A stretch of 64,000 nucleotides of DNA from Kushneria marisflavi (GCF_002157205.1 NZ_CP021358.1:2852001-2916000); one strand, 5' to 3'. Positions 9,022 through 18,853 are shown, counted from the first letter of the stretch. Numbers and translations: made by a program. The notes: generated by a model not told the origin, from the letters alone.

Positions 9022-9980
9022 GTCACCTCCTCGTTGTGCAGTGCTTCGGCAGCGCCCAGCAGTCCGGTCCATTTGGCGGTCACTACCCAGGTCGCGATAT
9101 CGGCATTGTAGGGGCTCATGCGTCCCTTGTCGGCAAAGGCCTTGCGAAAATCGCTGATCCGAAGCGTATCAAGGATACGAGGCAAAATCCCCCCACACAG
9201 ATAAACGCCACCGCGAGCGCCCAGTGTCAGGGCGGCATCGCCCGTAGCATCGCCGAGGATCTTGCAAAAGCGCAGAACGGCCTGGTGAGCTACCGGGTCC
9301 TCTTCGCTGCGAGCCGCTTCACTGACGCAGGCCGGCGTGCTGAGGGTACAGTCATGGCCTTCGAACTCACACATGGCGGTATAAATGTCCAATAGCCCCT
9401 GACCGCACAATACGCGCTCGATCGAGACGCGACCGTATCGGCCGCGAAACCACTGCAGCAGACGAATCTCGAAATCATCGACCGGCGCGAAGCTGGCATG
9501 GCCACCTTCGGCAGAAAGGGGTATCCAGAAGCGCTGGCTGGGCGCCAGACCGGCCAGACCAAGGCCGGTGCCGGGGCCAATGACCAGGCGCGCTCGCCCG
9601 GGCTCACTGTGTCCATCGCCGAGATTGACCAGATCCTCATCAGGAATGTGGGGCAGCCCCAGGGCCATGGCGGTAAAATCGTTGATAACCTTGAAGTTAT
9701 CCAGCTTGAGGCGCTGTTTCATGTCGCTTTTTGAAAAGCGCCATGGATTATTGGTCATCTTGATTTCATCATCGTGTACCGGGCAGGCAAAGGCCAGACA
9801 GGCTTCATTCGGTCGCTCGCTTTCGATGCCGGCAAGGTAGGCGTTGACCGCCTCATCGAGATTGGCGTAATCGGCACAGGCCAGCGTCTGGATATCGTGC
9901 AGATCGAAGGCGCCGGGGGTCACCAGAGCGAAACGGGCATTGGTGCCACCGATATCGCCGACCAAGGCGGGGCGTGTCAT
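9018..9980 (-). CDS. glk: Glucokinase
   Basis: ATP-dependent glucokinase of the bacterial Glk family, 320 residues, phosphorylating glucose in the cytoplasm. The phosphate loop GDIGGTNARF is at residues 8-17. NDFTAMALGLP carries the catalytic Asp region, followed by the ATP-site block GPGTGLGLA and the glucose-binding AEGGHASF. First gene of the operon glk-yeaD-AKR, transcribed away from gapA. With zwf-pgl-eda close by it completes most of the route from glucose to pyruvate plus triose phosphate. Confidence 0.95.
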   Translation of the reverse strand: MTRPALVGDIGGTNARFALVTPGAFDLHDIQTLACADYANLDEAVNAYLAGIESERPNEACLAFACPVHDDEIKMTNNPWRFSKSDMKQRLKLDNFKVINDFTAMALGLPHIPDEDLVNLGDGHSEPGRARLVIGPGTGLGLAGLAPSQRFWIPLSAEGGHASFAPVDDFEIRLLQWFRGRYGRVSIERVLCGQGLLDIYTAMCEFEGHDCTLSTPACVSEAARSEEDPVAHQAVLRFCKILGDATGDAALTLGARGGVYLCGGILPRILDTLRISDFRKAFADKGRMSPYNADIATWVVTAKWTGLLGAAEALHNEEVT

Positions 9981-10470
9981 GGCGGATGGTACTCCTGAAG
10001 TTCTGTAAGTCCTTGAAACAAATCCTGCATCATCAATGCCGCCAGAATATCAGTCATCATGGCGCCATGCTGATGCGAGGTGTTTGCACAGGATAAGACA
10101 TGTCATATAGCAAGGACTTTACCGGGTTGCGCCTTGTTTGACACGATTCATGTCCTTTTTGGAAATCGTGCAGGCTGACGTATTCTGTTCAGGGGTAGAG
10201 AAGGAGCGACGTCCGCGGCCTGGTCAGGCCAGGGTCTGGCGTAATTTGCCATCCGGGGCCAGACTGGTTCGAGTATTCCATGGTGGCAAGCTGAAATGCA
10301 GATGCCTGCCCGAATGATTCTTGATCATCGGACAAGCCATTTCCTGCACTGGGCCATTGAGGTCATAAAAAACAACCCCACGTTAGATATCAGGGGCCGA
10401 AAACCGAGAGAATTGCGGCTCATTAACCTGTCGGTGATGAGCTTTATCCAATATCGCAGGAGGAGAAAAC
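9981..10470. other. Divergent promoter region between glk and gap
   Basis: About 490 bases without a supported gene, containing the promoters of glk (minus) and gap (plus). I searched by eye for a HexR-like palindrome and found none I would defend. Confidence 0.55.
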
Positions 10471-11472
10471 ATGACGCTTCGTGTCGCAATCAACGGGTTC
10501 GGACGTATTGGACGTAATACCTTTCGCGCGCTTTATGAAAGTGGTTATCGTGACCGTATCGAAGTCGTGGCCATCAATGATCTGGGCGACCCGGCGCTGA
10601 ATGCGCTACTGCTGGAAAATGACACCACACACGGCCATTTCAATGCTGAAATTACTCATGACGATGAAAGCTTCACCGTCAACGGGGACCGTGTTCGCAT
10701 TCTCTCCGAGCGTGATCCGGCCAATCTTCCGTGGGGCGATCTGAACGTCGATCTGGTCATGGAATGCACGGGTATCTTCACCAAGCGCGAAGCTGCGGCC
10801 AAGCATATCGAAGCCGGTGCCAAGCGGGTGCTGATCTCCGGTCCGAGTGGTGATGCCGATGCCACGATCGTATTCGGTGTCAACGAGCAGGTACTGGAAG
10901 CCGGTCATACGGTCGTGTCCAATGCCTCATGCACCACCAACTGCCTGGCGCCGGTGGCCAAGGCGCTCAACGATACCGTGGGTATCGAAACCGGGCTGAT
11001 GAACACCATCCATGCCTACACCAACGACCAGAACCTGTCGGATGTTTATCACTCCGATCCGTTCCGTGCGCGCAGTGCCACCCAGTCGATGATCCCGACC
11101 AAGACCGGGGCCGCTTCTGCCGTGGCGAAAGTTCTGCCCGAGCTGGATGGCAAGCTGGATGGCTTTGCCATTCGTGTACCGGTCATCAATGTTTCGGTCG
11201 TGGATCTGACCTTTACGGCTTCGCGCGAGACCAGTCGCGACGAAATTAATCAGATCATGCGTGATGCCGCTGCCAAATCGGGCGTGCTCAACATCAACGA
11301 AAAGCCGCTGGTGTCGATCGATTTCAACCATAACCCAAGCTCCTCGACCTTTGACACCAACCATACTCGTGTCAACGGCAAGCTGGTCAAGGTTCTGGCC
11401 TGGTACGACAACGAATGGGGCTTCTCCAACCGTATGCTGGACACTGCGCTGGCCATGGGGAAAACGCTTTAA
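10471..11472 (+). CDS. gapA: Glyceraldehyde-3-phosphate dehydrogenase, type I
   Basis: Glycolytic/gluconeogenic dehydrogenase of 333 residues. The N-terminal NAD site [14 protein letters not shown] is followed by Asp37 in VAINDLGD, the residue usually linked to NAD preference. The catalytic Cys is Cys154 (SNASCTTN) with His181 (TIHAYTNDQ) as its partner. AGGAGGAG precedes the ATG closely. Downstream is a clear terminator. It receives triose phosphate from the Eda reaction encoded nearby. Confidence 0.97.
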   Translation: MTLRVAINGFGRIGRNTFRALYESGYRDRIEVVAINDLGDPALNALLLENDTTHGHFNAEITHDDESFTVNGDRVRILSERDPANLPWGDLNVDLVMECTGIFTKREAAAKHIEAGAKRVLISGPSGDADATIVFGVNEQVLEAGHTVVSNASCTTNCLAPVAKALNDTVGIETGLMNTIHAYTNDQNLSDVYHSDPFRARSATQSMIPTKTGAASAVAKVLPELDGKLDGFAIRVPVINVSVVDLTFTASRETSRDEINQIMRDAAAKSGVLNINEKPLVSIDFNHNPSSSTFDTNHTRVNGKLVKVLAWYDNEWGFSNRMLDTALAMGKTL

Positions 11473-11509
11473 ATCATTTCTTTCAGCACCATTGCGGTAT
11501 GATCGAATC

Positions 11510-11536
11510 AAAGGACGCCTTCGGGCGTCCTTTTTT
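11510..11536 (+). terminator. Rho-independent terminator after gapA
   Basis: Hairpin AAAGGACGCC, TTCG tetraloop, GGCGTCCTTT, followed by T6. It separates gapA from the dehalogenase gene. Confidence 0.92.
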
Positions 11537-11576
11537 GACACCGCTTTTTCGAATTTTACGTTCTCAAGGAGGAGAC

Positions 11577-12257
11577 ATGACACAAACACTACTGGCCTTT
11601 GACGTCTACGGCACATTGATCAATCCGAACGCCATGGCTGACATATTGCGCCCAACGATTGGCGAGCAGGCAGAGAGCGTGGCAGCCCAGTGGCGTGCCA
11701 GCCAGCTACAGCTGTCCTTTCGCCGGGGTCTTATGGGTCGCTATGTCGAATTTTCGGTCTGTACACGTGATGCTCTGGATGTGGCCATTGCGGCACAGGG
11801 CGTCGAGGTGGCTTCCAGCACCCGCGACGACTGGATGAAGGCCTATTCCAGTCTGCCGGCCTTTGAAGAAGTTGATGGTGCGCTGGCATCACTGGTCGCC
11901 GCCGGCTATCGCTGTGTGGCGTTCTCCAACGGAACGGAAAAGGCCATGCAGGAAGTGCTCGAAAATGCAGGGATTTTTCGTCACTTTGAAGCGATGGTCA
12001 GCGTCGATGATATCAAGCGCTTCAAGCCCGATCCGGTGGTGTATCACCATCTGATACGTCGCATGGAAGTGGAACATGGCAATACCTGGCTTGTTTCAAG
12101 CAACAACTGGGATATCCAGGGTGCGCGTCATGTGGGATTGAAGGCCGCCTGGATTCATCGCGACCCGACCGCTTTGATAGAGGACCCATCACTGGCGCCC
12201 AATATTGAAGTTAATCGCCTGGATGAGCTGGCTGATCGAATGGCCAGCGCGCGCTGA
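11577..12257 (+). CDS. Haloacid dehalogenase, type II (HAD superfamily)
   Basis: HAD-superfamily hydrolase of 226 residues of the L-2-haloacid dehalogenase type. The nucleophile Asp is in motif I FDVYGTL near the N-terminus; FSNGTEKAM carries the motif II Ser region, FKPDP the motif III Lys and SSNNWDIQGA the motif IV region with the extra Asn/Trp residues of dehalogenases. The frame is open upstream through the gapA terminator, but AAGGAGGA before the ATG at 11577 fixes the start. It could dehalogenate 2-haloacids or be a generic phosphatase; the dehalogenase-type motif IV favours the former. Confidence 0.85.
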   Translation: MTQTLLAFDVYGTLINPNAMADILRPTIGEQAESVAAQWRASQLQLSFRRGLMGRYVEFSVCTRDALDVAIAAQGVEVASSTRDDWMKAYSSLPAFEEVDGALASLVAAGYRCVAFSNGTEKAMQEVLENAGIFRHFEAMVSVDDIKRFKPDPVVYHHLIRRMEVEHGNTWLVSSNNWDIQGARHVGLKAAWIHRDPTALIEDPSLAPNIEVNRLDELADRMASAR

Positions 12258-12496
12258 TATCGAGCCACCATCGGGTCATTCAGCATGCCCTGATGCTGAA
12301 AATCCACCTAGCCGGAAGCGTCATGGGTGTCGCATTATGGCGACAATTTAATTGACAAATAACCTGTCTTCTGATCAGTTGGTTATGTTAAGGTTGCTAT
12401 CCAATTCGAATAAATTGTCAACCTTGAATTATCTGTCTGCGTGCAGCAATGCACCCGAAATGACTGCCGCCAATGGCAGCAACAGGTCAGCCAGCC
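12258..12496. promoter_or_regulatory. AT-rich intergenic region with nested inverted repeats
   Basis: Between about 12350 and 12430 the GC content drops. Two inverted pairs are visible, ATAACC/GGTTAT and AAGGTTG/CAACCTT, with a TTGACA at about 12353. This looks like a promoter/operator zone for the following small gene, but no known operator was recognised. Confidence 0.35.
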
Positions 12497-12817
12497 ATGC
12501 CATATGTATCCAAGAAACAATGTGTCAGCGGTGTGCATCAGCTTCTGGGATCAACGCTGAGGGATGCACGTCGGGAGCGGCAGGGGCGCATTGTTGGTAT
12601 CGATCAGACGCGAGAGCATCCTGTCATTGATGTGATCTGGCAGGGTCAGCCCCGCGCGGAACGCATTATCATCACCTGTGATCAGCTTCGTGATCTGGTT
12701 CGAGCAAGCCTTGCGCGAGAGGCTGCGAAGACGCATGGAGCAGCCTCGACTGATGCCGCCCTCGGGCAGGTGTCTGACAAGGAACCCGTCATTCTTGCCG
12801 AGCAGCGGCGCGCCTGA
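12497..12817 (+). CDS. Hypothetical protein, 106 residues
   Basis: Small soluble protein with an Arg-rich segment (LRDARRERQGR) near residues 22-32, a beta-rich middle (RIVGIDQTREHPVIDVIW) and a helical C-terminal half; no signal peptide. I do not recognise a family. Codon use resembles the neighbours and a good terminator follows, which supports expression. The start is uncertain: an ATG eight codons earlier (12473) is also in frame, and neither has a strong ribosome site. Confidence 0.55.
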   Translation: MPYVSKKQCVSGVHQLLGSTLRDARRERQGRIVGIDQTREHPVIDVIWQGQPRAERIIITCDQLRDLVRASLAREAAKTHGAASTDAALGQVSDKEPVILAEQRRA

Positions 12818-12842
12818 ATTATTCCTTGCCTGTCTGTTTTTG

Positions 12843-12880
12843 AAAGAGGGCTTCGCCATGACTGGCGAAGCCCTCTTTCT
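12843..12880. terminator. Rho-independent terminator
   Basis: Hairpin AAAGAGGGCTTCGCC / GGCGAAGCCCTCTTT with loop ATGACT, ending in T-rich sequence. It ends the small hypothetical gene. Confidence 0.88.
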
Positions 12881-12981
12881 CATAATGGAAAGCAACATGG
12901 CCCTCCAGGTATCCATGATGTCTTATACTGCCAATCATAATGACGTCACATAATGCTCTTACAACAGCGCAGGGGGATTTC

Positions 12982-13821
12982 ATGAAAACCATGTTTCTGG
13001 GAGTCGGTATGAGCTTGATGCTGGCCAGCGCCAGTACCTGGGGGGATGAAGGAACGCCGGGACGGATCGGGCCAACGGTTGAAACACGGACGCTGACCTA
13101 CAGTGTGGATGGCGAGAAGTACACCGGTTATCTGGCCCGTGACACCGGCAAGGAGGGCAAACGCCCGCTGGTGCTGGTGGTGCATGAATGGTGGGGGCTG
13201 AGCGACTACATTCGACAGCGGACCGAGCAGTTGGCGGCACTCGGCTATGTGGCCTTTGCCGTTGATATGTATGGCAGCGGCAAGACGGCCACACATCCCG
13301 ATGAGGCGGGCAGCTTTTCAAAGGCGGTCATGAGTGACTGGCCCGGTGCTCGAAATAACCTTGAAACGGCCATCAATGCCCTCAAGGACATGCAGGGTGT
13401 GGATGCCTCGCGCATGGCCATTATCGGCTACTGTTTCGGCGGTGGTATCGCACTCAATGCCGCGCTTGATGGCATGCCGTTCAAGGCTGCGGTCAGTTTT
13501 CACGGTAGTCCCGGCCAGGTCGTTGAAACCCCCAGCCATTTTGATGGGCGTGTGATCATTCAAAATGGTTTGAAGGATCAGATGGTCGAGCAGTCGGCGC
13601 TGGTGTCCCTGCTGGATACCTTCAAGAGTGTGGAGACCGATGCCACCCTGATCCAGTACCCCAATGCCATGCATGCCTTTACCAATCCCTATGTGGATGC
13701 AAAGGCCAGGGAGTTCGATCTGCCGCTGGCCTATAACGCCGCAGCCGATGCTGCCAGCTGGCAGGTCATGCTCAATGTGTTCAACAAGGTGTTTGCAGCG
13801 CCACAGCCCAGCGCCAAGTAG
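12982..13821 (+). CDS. Secreted dienelactone hydrolase family protein
   Basis: Alpha/beta hydrolase of 279 residues with an N-terminal signal peptide of about 20 residues, so probably periplasmic. The triad is visible: Cys151 in IGYCFGGG (the cysteine nucleophile typical of dienelactone hydrolases), Asp199 in NGLKDQM and His231 in NAMHAF. VVHEWWGL at about 67-73 forms the oxyanion region. The frame is open to 12940, but AGGGGGA before the ATG at 12982 and the signal peptide fix the start. Exported members act on unknown esters or lactones; no aromatic degradation genes are near, so the substrate is open. Confidence 0.87.
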   Translation: MKTMFLGVGMSLMLASASTWGDEGTPGRIGPTVETRTLTYSVDGEKYTGYLARDTGKEGKRPLVLVVHEWWGLSDYIRQRTEQLAALGYVAFAVDMYGSGKTATHPDEAGSFSKAVMSDWPGARNNLETAINALKDMQGVDASRMAIIGYCFGGGIALNAALDGMPFKAAVSFHGSPGQVVETPSHFDGRVIIQNGLKDQMVEQSALVSLLDTFKSVETDATLIQYPNAMHAFTNPYVDAKAREFDLPLAYNAAADAASWQVMLNVFNKVFAAPQPSAK

Positions 13822-13850
13822 GCGACATCCGTCGGGATATGCTGTTTACC

Positions 13851-13896
13851 CATTAAAAGCGCCGGCACGATCAATATCGTGCCGGCGCTTTTAATG
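13851..13896. terminator. Bidirectional Rho-independent terminator
   Basis: Perfect 21-base inverted repeat with a CAAT loop, T-rich ends on both strands (AAAAGCGCCGGCACG...). It lies between the convergent dienelactone hydrolase gene and pncB and can stop both transcripts. Confidence 0.93.
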
Positions 13897-13923
13897 TATG
13901 GCGCGGGATGAGTGAGCAGGCCC

Positions 13924-15105
13924 CTAATGCGGCAGGGACAGAATACGACGGGCCAGATGGATCATGCTCGGATCCCCGGTGTTTTTGGCACGAATGTCGG
14001 AAAGCTTGACGACCGGCAGCCACTGATCCCCTTCTGGACGGGTTTCGGTCATCTTGACCACCATGTTCATCGGCTTGAGACCGACATCGTTGGTGAAGTT
14101 GGTGCCGATACCGAACGACATGCCGATGCGGCCTTCACAGAAACGGGTAATCTTTTCCACCTTGTGGGTATCAAGCGCATCGGAAAAGATGATGGTCTTG
14201 CTGCGCGGATCGATGCCGTAGTGCTCGTAGTGATCGATGGTGGCCTTGGCAAATTCGATGGGGTCGCCACTGTCATGGCGGATGCCGTCAAAGAGTTTGG
14301 CGAACATCTTGTCAAAGCCTTCGAAAAAGACCTGCGTGGTAAAGGTATCCGACAGGGCGATGCCCAGATCGCCGCGATAGACCTCCACCCAGTTTTCCAG
14401 CGCCAGGGTATTGGCCATCTTGAAGCCGAAGCGGGCCGCGTGAAACATGAACCACTCGTGAGCATGTGTACCCAGTGGCTTGACCCCGTGGCGATGCGCC
14501 ATATGGACGTTGCTGGTGCCGGTAAAGGTGCTGCCGCCATAGCGCTTGAGGGTGCTGACAACCAGATCATGCACCTCATAGGAGTGACGTCTGCGGGTAC
14601 CGAACTCGGCAATGCGCACGCCCAGTTCGCCGTAATGCTCGATTTTCTCACGTGTGCGCTGGGCCACCAGCTCATCGCTGTCGCGCTTTTCATCGAGCAT
14701 CTCATACCAGATCTGGCTGATCAGCGTCATCAGCGGCACTTCCCAGAGGATGGTGCGATACCAAAGCCCCTCGATGGTAACGCTGAGAACCTCGCCGTGC
14801 TGCTCGATGGTGACCTCATGAGGCTTGTAGCGAAAGCCTTCCAGGAAATCATGGTAGGTCGGGTCAAGATAGGGGCAGGTGACCTCCAGAAAATGGCGTT
14901 CTTCGCTGGTCAGCCGCAGTGCCGCCATGGCATCTACCTGCTCCCTGAGCCGTTCACCAAAGCCGGGCGGGAAGGCATGCTCGCCACGATTGATGAAGCT
15001 GTAGCGTGCATGAGCGTTCGGAAACAGTTTCACCACGGCGTTTTGCATGGTGAACTTGTAGAAGTCATTATCAAGGATCGAATGCAGCATTGAGCGAGTC
15101 GGCAT
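13924..15105 (-). CDS. pncB: Nicotinate phosphoribosyltransferase
   Basis: Salvage enzyme of NAD synthesis, 393 residues, joining nicotinate and PRPP in an ATP-assisted reaction. The N-terminus LDNDFYKFTMQ is the family signature, the AHRHGVKPLGTHAHEW region carries the phosphorylated His loop, and DTFTTQVFF and RHDSGDP form the PRPP site. Monocistronic, sharing a bidirectional terminator with the gene to its left. The first ATG (15105) has only a weak ribosome site; an ATG five codons later is possible. Confidence 0.95.
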   Translation of the reverse strand: MPTRSMLHSILDNDFYKFTMQNAVVKLFPNAHARYSFINRGEHAFPPGFGERLREQVDAMAALRLTSEERHFLEVTCPYLDPTYHDFLEGFRYKPHEVTIEQHGEVLSVTIEGLWYRTILWEVPLMTLISQIWYEMLDEKRDSDELVAQRTREKIEHYGELGVRIAEFGTRRRHSYEVHDLVVSTLKRYGGSTFTGTSNVHMAHRHGVKPLGTHAHEWFMFHAARFGFKMANTLALENWVEVYRGDLGIALSDTFTTQVFFEGFDKMFAKLFDGIRHDSGDPIEFAKATIDHYEHYGIDPRSKTIIFSDALDTHKVEKITRFCEGRIGMSFGIGTNFTNDVGLKPMNMVVKMTETRPEGDQWLPVVKLSDIRAKNTGDPSMIHLARRILSLPH

Positions 15106-15273
15106 CTCTGTTGATGGCCATTTAAACGATAGCTTGACAGCATAGCGCAGCCGCTACGCTGACTCCATCCCGATGCATTGACACAAGACCTGACCGCAGC
15201 GTGTCAGGGCCTTCTATCCTTTACCCCTGTCATTATCCTGTACCCCTATCATGCACCTGGCTGGAGAAGCGCC

Positions 15274-16413
15274 ATGAGTCTCGATATTCGCGATATCGGT
15301 GCAATGGCCGATATCGATGCGCAGCAGTGGAATGCGCTGGCAGGTTCGGACTATCCCTTCATTCGTCATGAGTTTCTCAACGCCCTGGAAGTGACCGGCG
15401 CCGTTTGCGCGCGCACCGGCTGGACCCCGCACCACCTGACGATCTGGCAGGGCGACCGACTGGTCGGTGCCATGCCTCGCTATCTCAAGGATCATTCCTG
15501 GGGTGAGTATGTCTTTGACTGGCAGTGGGCGGATGCATGGGAACGCGCCGGCGGGGAGTACTATCCCAAGCAGTTGAGTGCCATTCCCTTTACGCCTGCC
15601 ACGGGTCCGCGCCTGCTGTTATCAAGCGACATCGATACCGATGACGCGTTGACCATGATGGCCGAGCACCTGGAAAGCGCCGGGCTGGTGTCGTGGCATC
15701 TGCTGTTTCCGGAAGCCGAGCTTGCGCAGCACTGGCGTCGGCGCTGGCCCGATCTGCTGGAGCGCAGCGGCATGCAGTATCACTGGTTCGACCGTGACTA
15801 TGGTGACTTCGAGGGCTTTCTGGCCGCCATGACCTCGAAACGACGCAAGGAGGTGCGTCGCGAGCGCCGCCGGGTAGCGGAGGAGGGGCTGGTCATGCGC
15901 CGTCTGACGGGGCGCGAGATTGACCGGACTGCCATCAAGCACTTTTATCGCTGCTACCAGATCACCTATCTGGAACATGGGCAGCGTGGCTATCTGGACA
16001 TTGATTTCTTTTATCAACTGCTTGAGGACATGCCTGATGCCCTGGTGCTGATTCAGGCCCTGGATGATACCTCGCGACCCGTCGCCGCAGCGCTGTGTCT
16101 GCGCGGGTCGACTACGCTCTATGGACGCTACTGGGGCAGTGAGGTCGAGGCCAGCTGTCTGCATTTCGAAGCCTGCTACTATCAGGGCATCGAATACTGT
16201 CTGGCATCAAACCTGTCGCGCTTTGATCCGGGTACCCAGGGAGAGCACAAGATTGCCAGGGGGTTTGAACCGACGGCGACTCGTTCACTGCACTGGCTGG
16301 CCCACGACGGATTTCGCGACGCAGTGGCGGAGTTTCTGGGGCGTGAAGAAGTGGTCATGCAACAGATGCGTCTCGAAGCAGCCACCATGCTGCCTTTTCG
16401 ACGCGAGACCTGA
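15274..16413 (+). CDS. FemAB-like GNAT family N-acyltransferase (DUF482 type)
   Basis: Protein of 379 residues matching the peptidogalycan recognition/FemAB-like acyltransferase group. Seen are WNALAGSDYPFIRHEFLNALE at the start, LVGAMPRYLKDHSWGEYVFDWQWADAW, the basic helix SKRRKEVRRERR, and in the second half a GNAT-like core with RYWGS and GEHKIARGFEPT. The ATG at 15274 with GGAG nine bases upstream was chosen over an upstream in-frame ATG (15178). The natural acceptor is not known. Flanks (pncB, fasciclin gene) give no functional hint. Confidence 0.8.
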   Translation: MSLDIRDIGAMADIDAQQWNALAGSDYPFIRHEFLNALEVTGAVCARTGWTPHHLTIWQGDRLVGAMPRYLKDHSWGEYVFDWQWADAWERAGGEYYPKQLSAIPFTPATGPRLLLSSDIDTDDALTMMAEHLESAGLVSWHLLFPEAELAQHWRRRWPDLLERSGMQYHWFDRDYGDFEGFLAAMTSKRRKEVRRERRRVAEEGLVMRRLTGREIDRTAIKHFYRCYQITYLEHGQRGYLDIDFFYQLLEDMPDALVLIQALDDTSRPVAAALCLRGSTTLYGRYWGSEVEASCLHFEACYYQGIEYCLASNLSRFDPGTQGEHKIARGFEPTATRSLHWLAHDGFRDAVAEFLGREEVVMQQMRLEAATMLPFRRET

Positions 16414-16461
16414 TGTGCTCCGGTAGCGACCGATGTTTTATATCCGTGTCATGGAGAAACG

Positions 16462-17034
16462 ATGAAAACCTTGTATCGCAGTGTTTGGATGGCGGCCTGT
16501 CTGGCGCTGGCAGGAGGCGGCATGGCACCGGTGGTGCAGGCCCAGACCGAGTCACAGCACGCTCCTCAGCAGCAGCCGGGCGATATTACCGAGCATGAGA
16601 ATCAGACGCTGCTTGAAACGTTAAAGGCCAATGGCCACTTCAATACACTGGTCAGAGCCCTTGATGAGGTCGGCATGAGTGACATGCTCAATGACAACGG
16701 CCCCTACACCATCTTTGCACCGACCGATGAAGCCTTCGCGCGGCTGCCTCAGAGCGAACGTGAGGCGCTATTGGGCGGTGATCACGAGGAGTGGCTCAAG
16801 AAGGTGCTCAAGTATCACATGTTGCCAGGAACGGTGCCGGCCAGTGAATTCAAGGTGCTTGGGCGTCCCCAGGCCCTTGTGGGGCAGCTGGGGCTGAACG
16901 TCGAGAACGGTCAGTACAGGGTTAACGACATTCCTGTCGATCAACAGGAGATTCGGGCGCACAACGGCATTGTTCATCCCATTGAGGGCGTGCTGATCCC
17001 CTGGGATGCCACCGGCCTGCGTCCGGACACCTGA
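16462..17034 (+). CDS. Fasciclin (FAS1) domain secreted protein
   Basis: Exported protein of 190 residues: signal peptide of about 27 residues (cleavage near VVQA-Q), a Gln-rich linker, then a single FAS1 domain. The domain shows LLETLKANGHFNTLVRAL (box before H1), GPYTIFAPTDEAFARLP (H1) and NGIVHPIEGVLIP (H2). FAS1 proteins are usually involved in adhesion or cell-surface interaction. It converges on the NicO gene with only 11 bases between the stops. Confidence 0.9.
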   Translation: MKTLYRSVWMAACLALAGGGMAPVVQAQTESQHAPQQQPGDITEHENQTLLETLKANGHFNTLVRALDEVGMSDMLNDNGPYTIFAPTDEAFARLPQSEREALLGGDHEEWLKKVLKYHMLPGTVPASEFKVLGRPQALVGQLGLNVENGQYRVNDIPVDQQEIRAHNGIVHPIEGVLIPWDATGLRPDT

Positions 17035-17045
17035 TACGCCATCGG

Positions 17046-18080
17046 TCAGCGAAGCGGTCCCTGCATCAAGGGTGACAGGGCCGCATCAGGCGCATTGAGT
17101 AAAAGCGCGATGCCCAGCAGCGTGATCAGCGCGCCGCCCATCAGGGCGAAGAAGTGGCCCAGTCCTGGAAGGCGCCGGTTCCCGGCGCGCTGGAAAAGAC
17201 CGGCCATGTGTCTGCGTCCCAGTACCGTCGCCGCCGCCAGAATCGAGGTCGACAGCGCCGTACCTGCCGACATTGCCAGCACGGCCAGTACGCCCGCCCA
17301 CCAGAAGCCGAGCATGGCGGCCACGCCCAGTATCATGACGGCGCCGCTGCATGGGCGCAGTCCGATCGAGATGACGGCGGCGGTCATTTCACGCCAGTGG
17401 CGGCCGCTGGCCATGGGGTCGATATGATGGGTCCGACCGCAGTGACAGGGTCCGCTGCTGACATGGTTCAACGGCGTCATAACGCGGGTATCGAAAGGTT
17501 GTGGCGCAGTGAGCTTCAAGGCAGCCGGTTGAAGGGTTCCCATGAGAGAGGAAGACGGGGAGGGCTGGCGTCTGAGCCCGTGGAGACCGCGACCGGCACG
17601 AACCATGAGCCAGAGCCCCAGGAGGGTGACAGCGACAAAACTTGCCTTCTCGACCATGGCGGTACTTGCCATGGCTTCCCGGGTCAGCCAGCCAAACCCC
17701 AGTACCAGCACCGTGACGATGACGATGGCGACCACGCCCTGAAGCAGGGCGGCGCTGGCAGTCATGACCAGCCCTCGTTTAAGGGCTGCACGATGGGTCA
17801 GCAGGTAAGTGGCGACCACTGCCTTGCCATGGCCGGGCCCCAGCGCGTGAAAGACACCGTAGCCCAGGCTCAGCGCCATCAGATCCCACCAGTCTCCCAC
17901 CTCCTCACGTCTGGAAAGCGTCATCATGGCCGTGGTCAGCCCCCGGTGCAGCGTACGCTGCCAGGCAATGATGTCTGCCACCAGCGATTGCCAGATTCCA
18001 TGGCCAGGGGGTGCGAACAGCAGTACGGTTACTGCGACCATGGACAGCGCCACTCCGACCGGTTTCAGGAAGCCGGACAC
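17046..18080 (-). CDS. NicO-family nickel/cobalt (metal ion) transporter
   Basis: Inner-membrane protein of 344 residues with about 6-7 membrane segments, of the NicO/RcnA-like family. Conserved HALGPGHGKAVVATYLL (helix with His and Gly) and GLRPCSGAVMIL blocks are present, separated by a loop with a metal-like cluster (HVSSGPCHCGRTHHID). It starts with GTG at 18080, overlapping the DUF1007 gene by 16 bases, so the two are translationally coupled. Pairs of NicO plus DUF1007 are common and are thought to move divalent metals. Here the pair sits opposite a Mn/Fe-type ABC importer, so the direction and the metal deserve caution. Confidence 0.85.
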   Translation of the reverse strand: MSGFLKPVGVALSMVAVTVLLFAPPGHGIWQSLVADIIAWQRTLHRGLTTAMMTLSRREEVGDWWDLMALSLGYGVFHALGPGHGKAVVATYLLTHRAALKRGLVMTASAALLQGVVAIVIVTVLVLGFGWLTREAMASTAMVEKASFVAVTLLGLWLMVRAGRGLHGLRRQPSPSSSLMGTLQPAALKLTAPQPFDTRVMTPLNHVSSGPCHCGRTHHIDPMASGRHWREMTAAVISIGLRPCSGAVMILGVAAMLGFWWAGVLAVLAMSAGTALSTSILAAATVLGRRHMAGLFQRAGNRRLPGLGHFFALMGGALITLLGIALLLNAPDAALSPLMQGPLR

Positions 18081-18733
18081 TTGATGCCTCCAGTATCCGA
18101 AAAAAGTCTGCCGACGCCTTCGGGCGTATCGCCGGTCACGTCAATGACGGAAACGCTGGCAACGACTGCCGGATCAGGGTCGGCATGGGTCACTTCGCCA
18201 TGACACCGGGCGGGCGCATTGACCAGTTCAATGGGGTATTCGGTCTGGTCGTCGTACAGGAATTCAATGAAGTAGGTGCCGTCATAAATCTTCCAGCTCA
18301 GTGTCTCGCTGAGCGGCTGAGGTTTGGCCAGTGTCAGAATAAAGGAGAACTCGACCCGATCATTGTTCAGGCGAGTGGTGTAATCCTCGATGCCACCCAG
18401 TGCCAGCTCCTGGTCGCCATCGTAGACATGGGTCAGATAGTGCTGAGAGGGCAGATTGGCGGCGATCTCGTGGCCAAGCGCGTCAAGGCGCTCGGGCATG
18501 CTCTCATGTCCTTCGGCGCTTTCCAGCCCCTCGATCATGGTCAGGCTCTGAAACGGGTCCATCTTCCATGACTGCTTGAGCGCCGTGACCCGCTGATGGT
18601 CATCGACCATGACCGTGACGCGGTAGTCGACCCAGCCATGAGGGTGCGCCATGGCCGAGGTTGCCAGCCATGACAGGATCAACCCTGTTATCAGAGCAGG
18701 GCCGCGCCCTGAACGTCGAGAATGTATTGACAC
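18065..18733 (-). CDS. DUF1007 family periplasmic protein
   Basis: Secreted partner protein of the NicO transporter. After the signal peptide (GLILSWLATSAMA) the mature chain begins with HPHGWVDY, the His-rich start typical of DUF1007, followed by a two-domain beta-rich body of about 190 residues. I prefer the GTG at 18733, with GGAAGAGG seven bases upstream; the frame also contains ATGs at 18754 and 18808 without good ribosome sites. The N-terminal HPH could bind a divalent metal. Co-transcribed and overlapping with the NicO gene. Confidence 0.82.
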   Translation of the reverse strand: MSIHSRRSGRGPALITGLILSWLATSAMAHPHGWVDYRVTVMVDDHQRVTALKQSWKMDPFQSLTMIEGLESAEGHESMPERLDALGHEIAANLPSQHYLTHVYDGDQELALGGIEDYTTRLNNDRVEFSFILTLAKPQPLSETLSWKIYDGTYFIEFLYDDQTEYPIELVNAPARCHGEVTHADPDPAVVASVSVIDVTGDTPEGVGRLFSDTGGIKCPAS

Positions 18734-18853
18734 GTGATGGCCTCTTCCAATCATCGAAACGGCATGTTGCCCCAGCGGTATAGCGGGCGCGAGCCATAAA
18801 CGCTCCATGAGAACCGGGTCGTCAGGATTGCTTAAGCAACTTGGGGTTTAATT

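Noticed and set aside
13912..15093. 393-codon open frame on the plus strand opposite pncB
   Set aside because: Exact antisense shadow of a well-conserved enzyme; no family text, no ribosome site; a by-product of codon bias.
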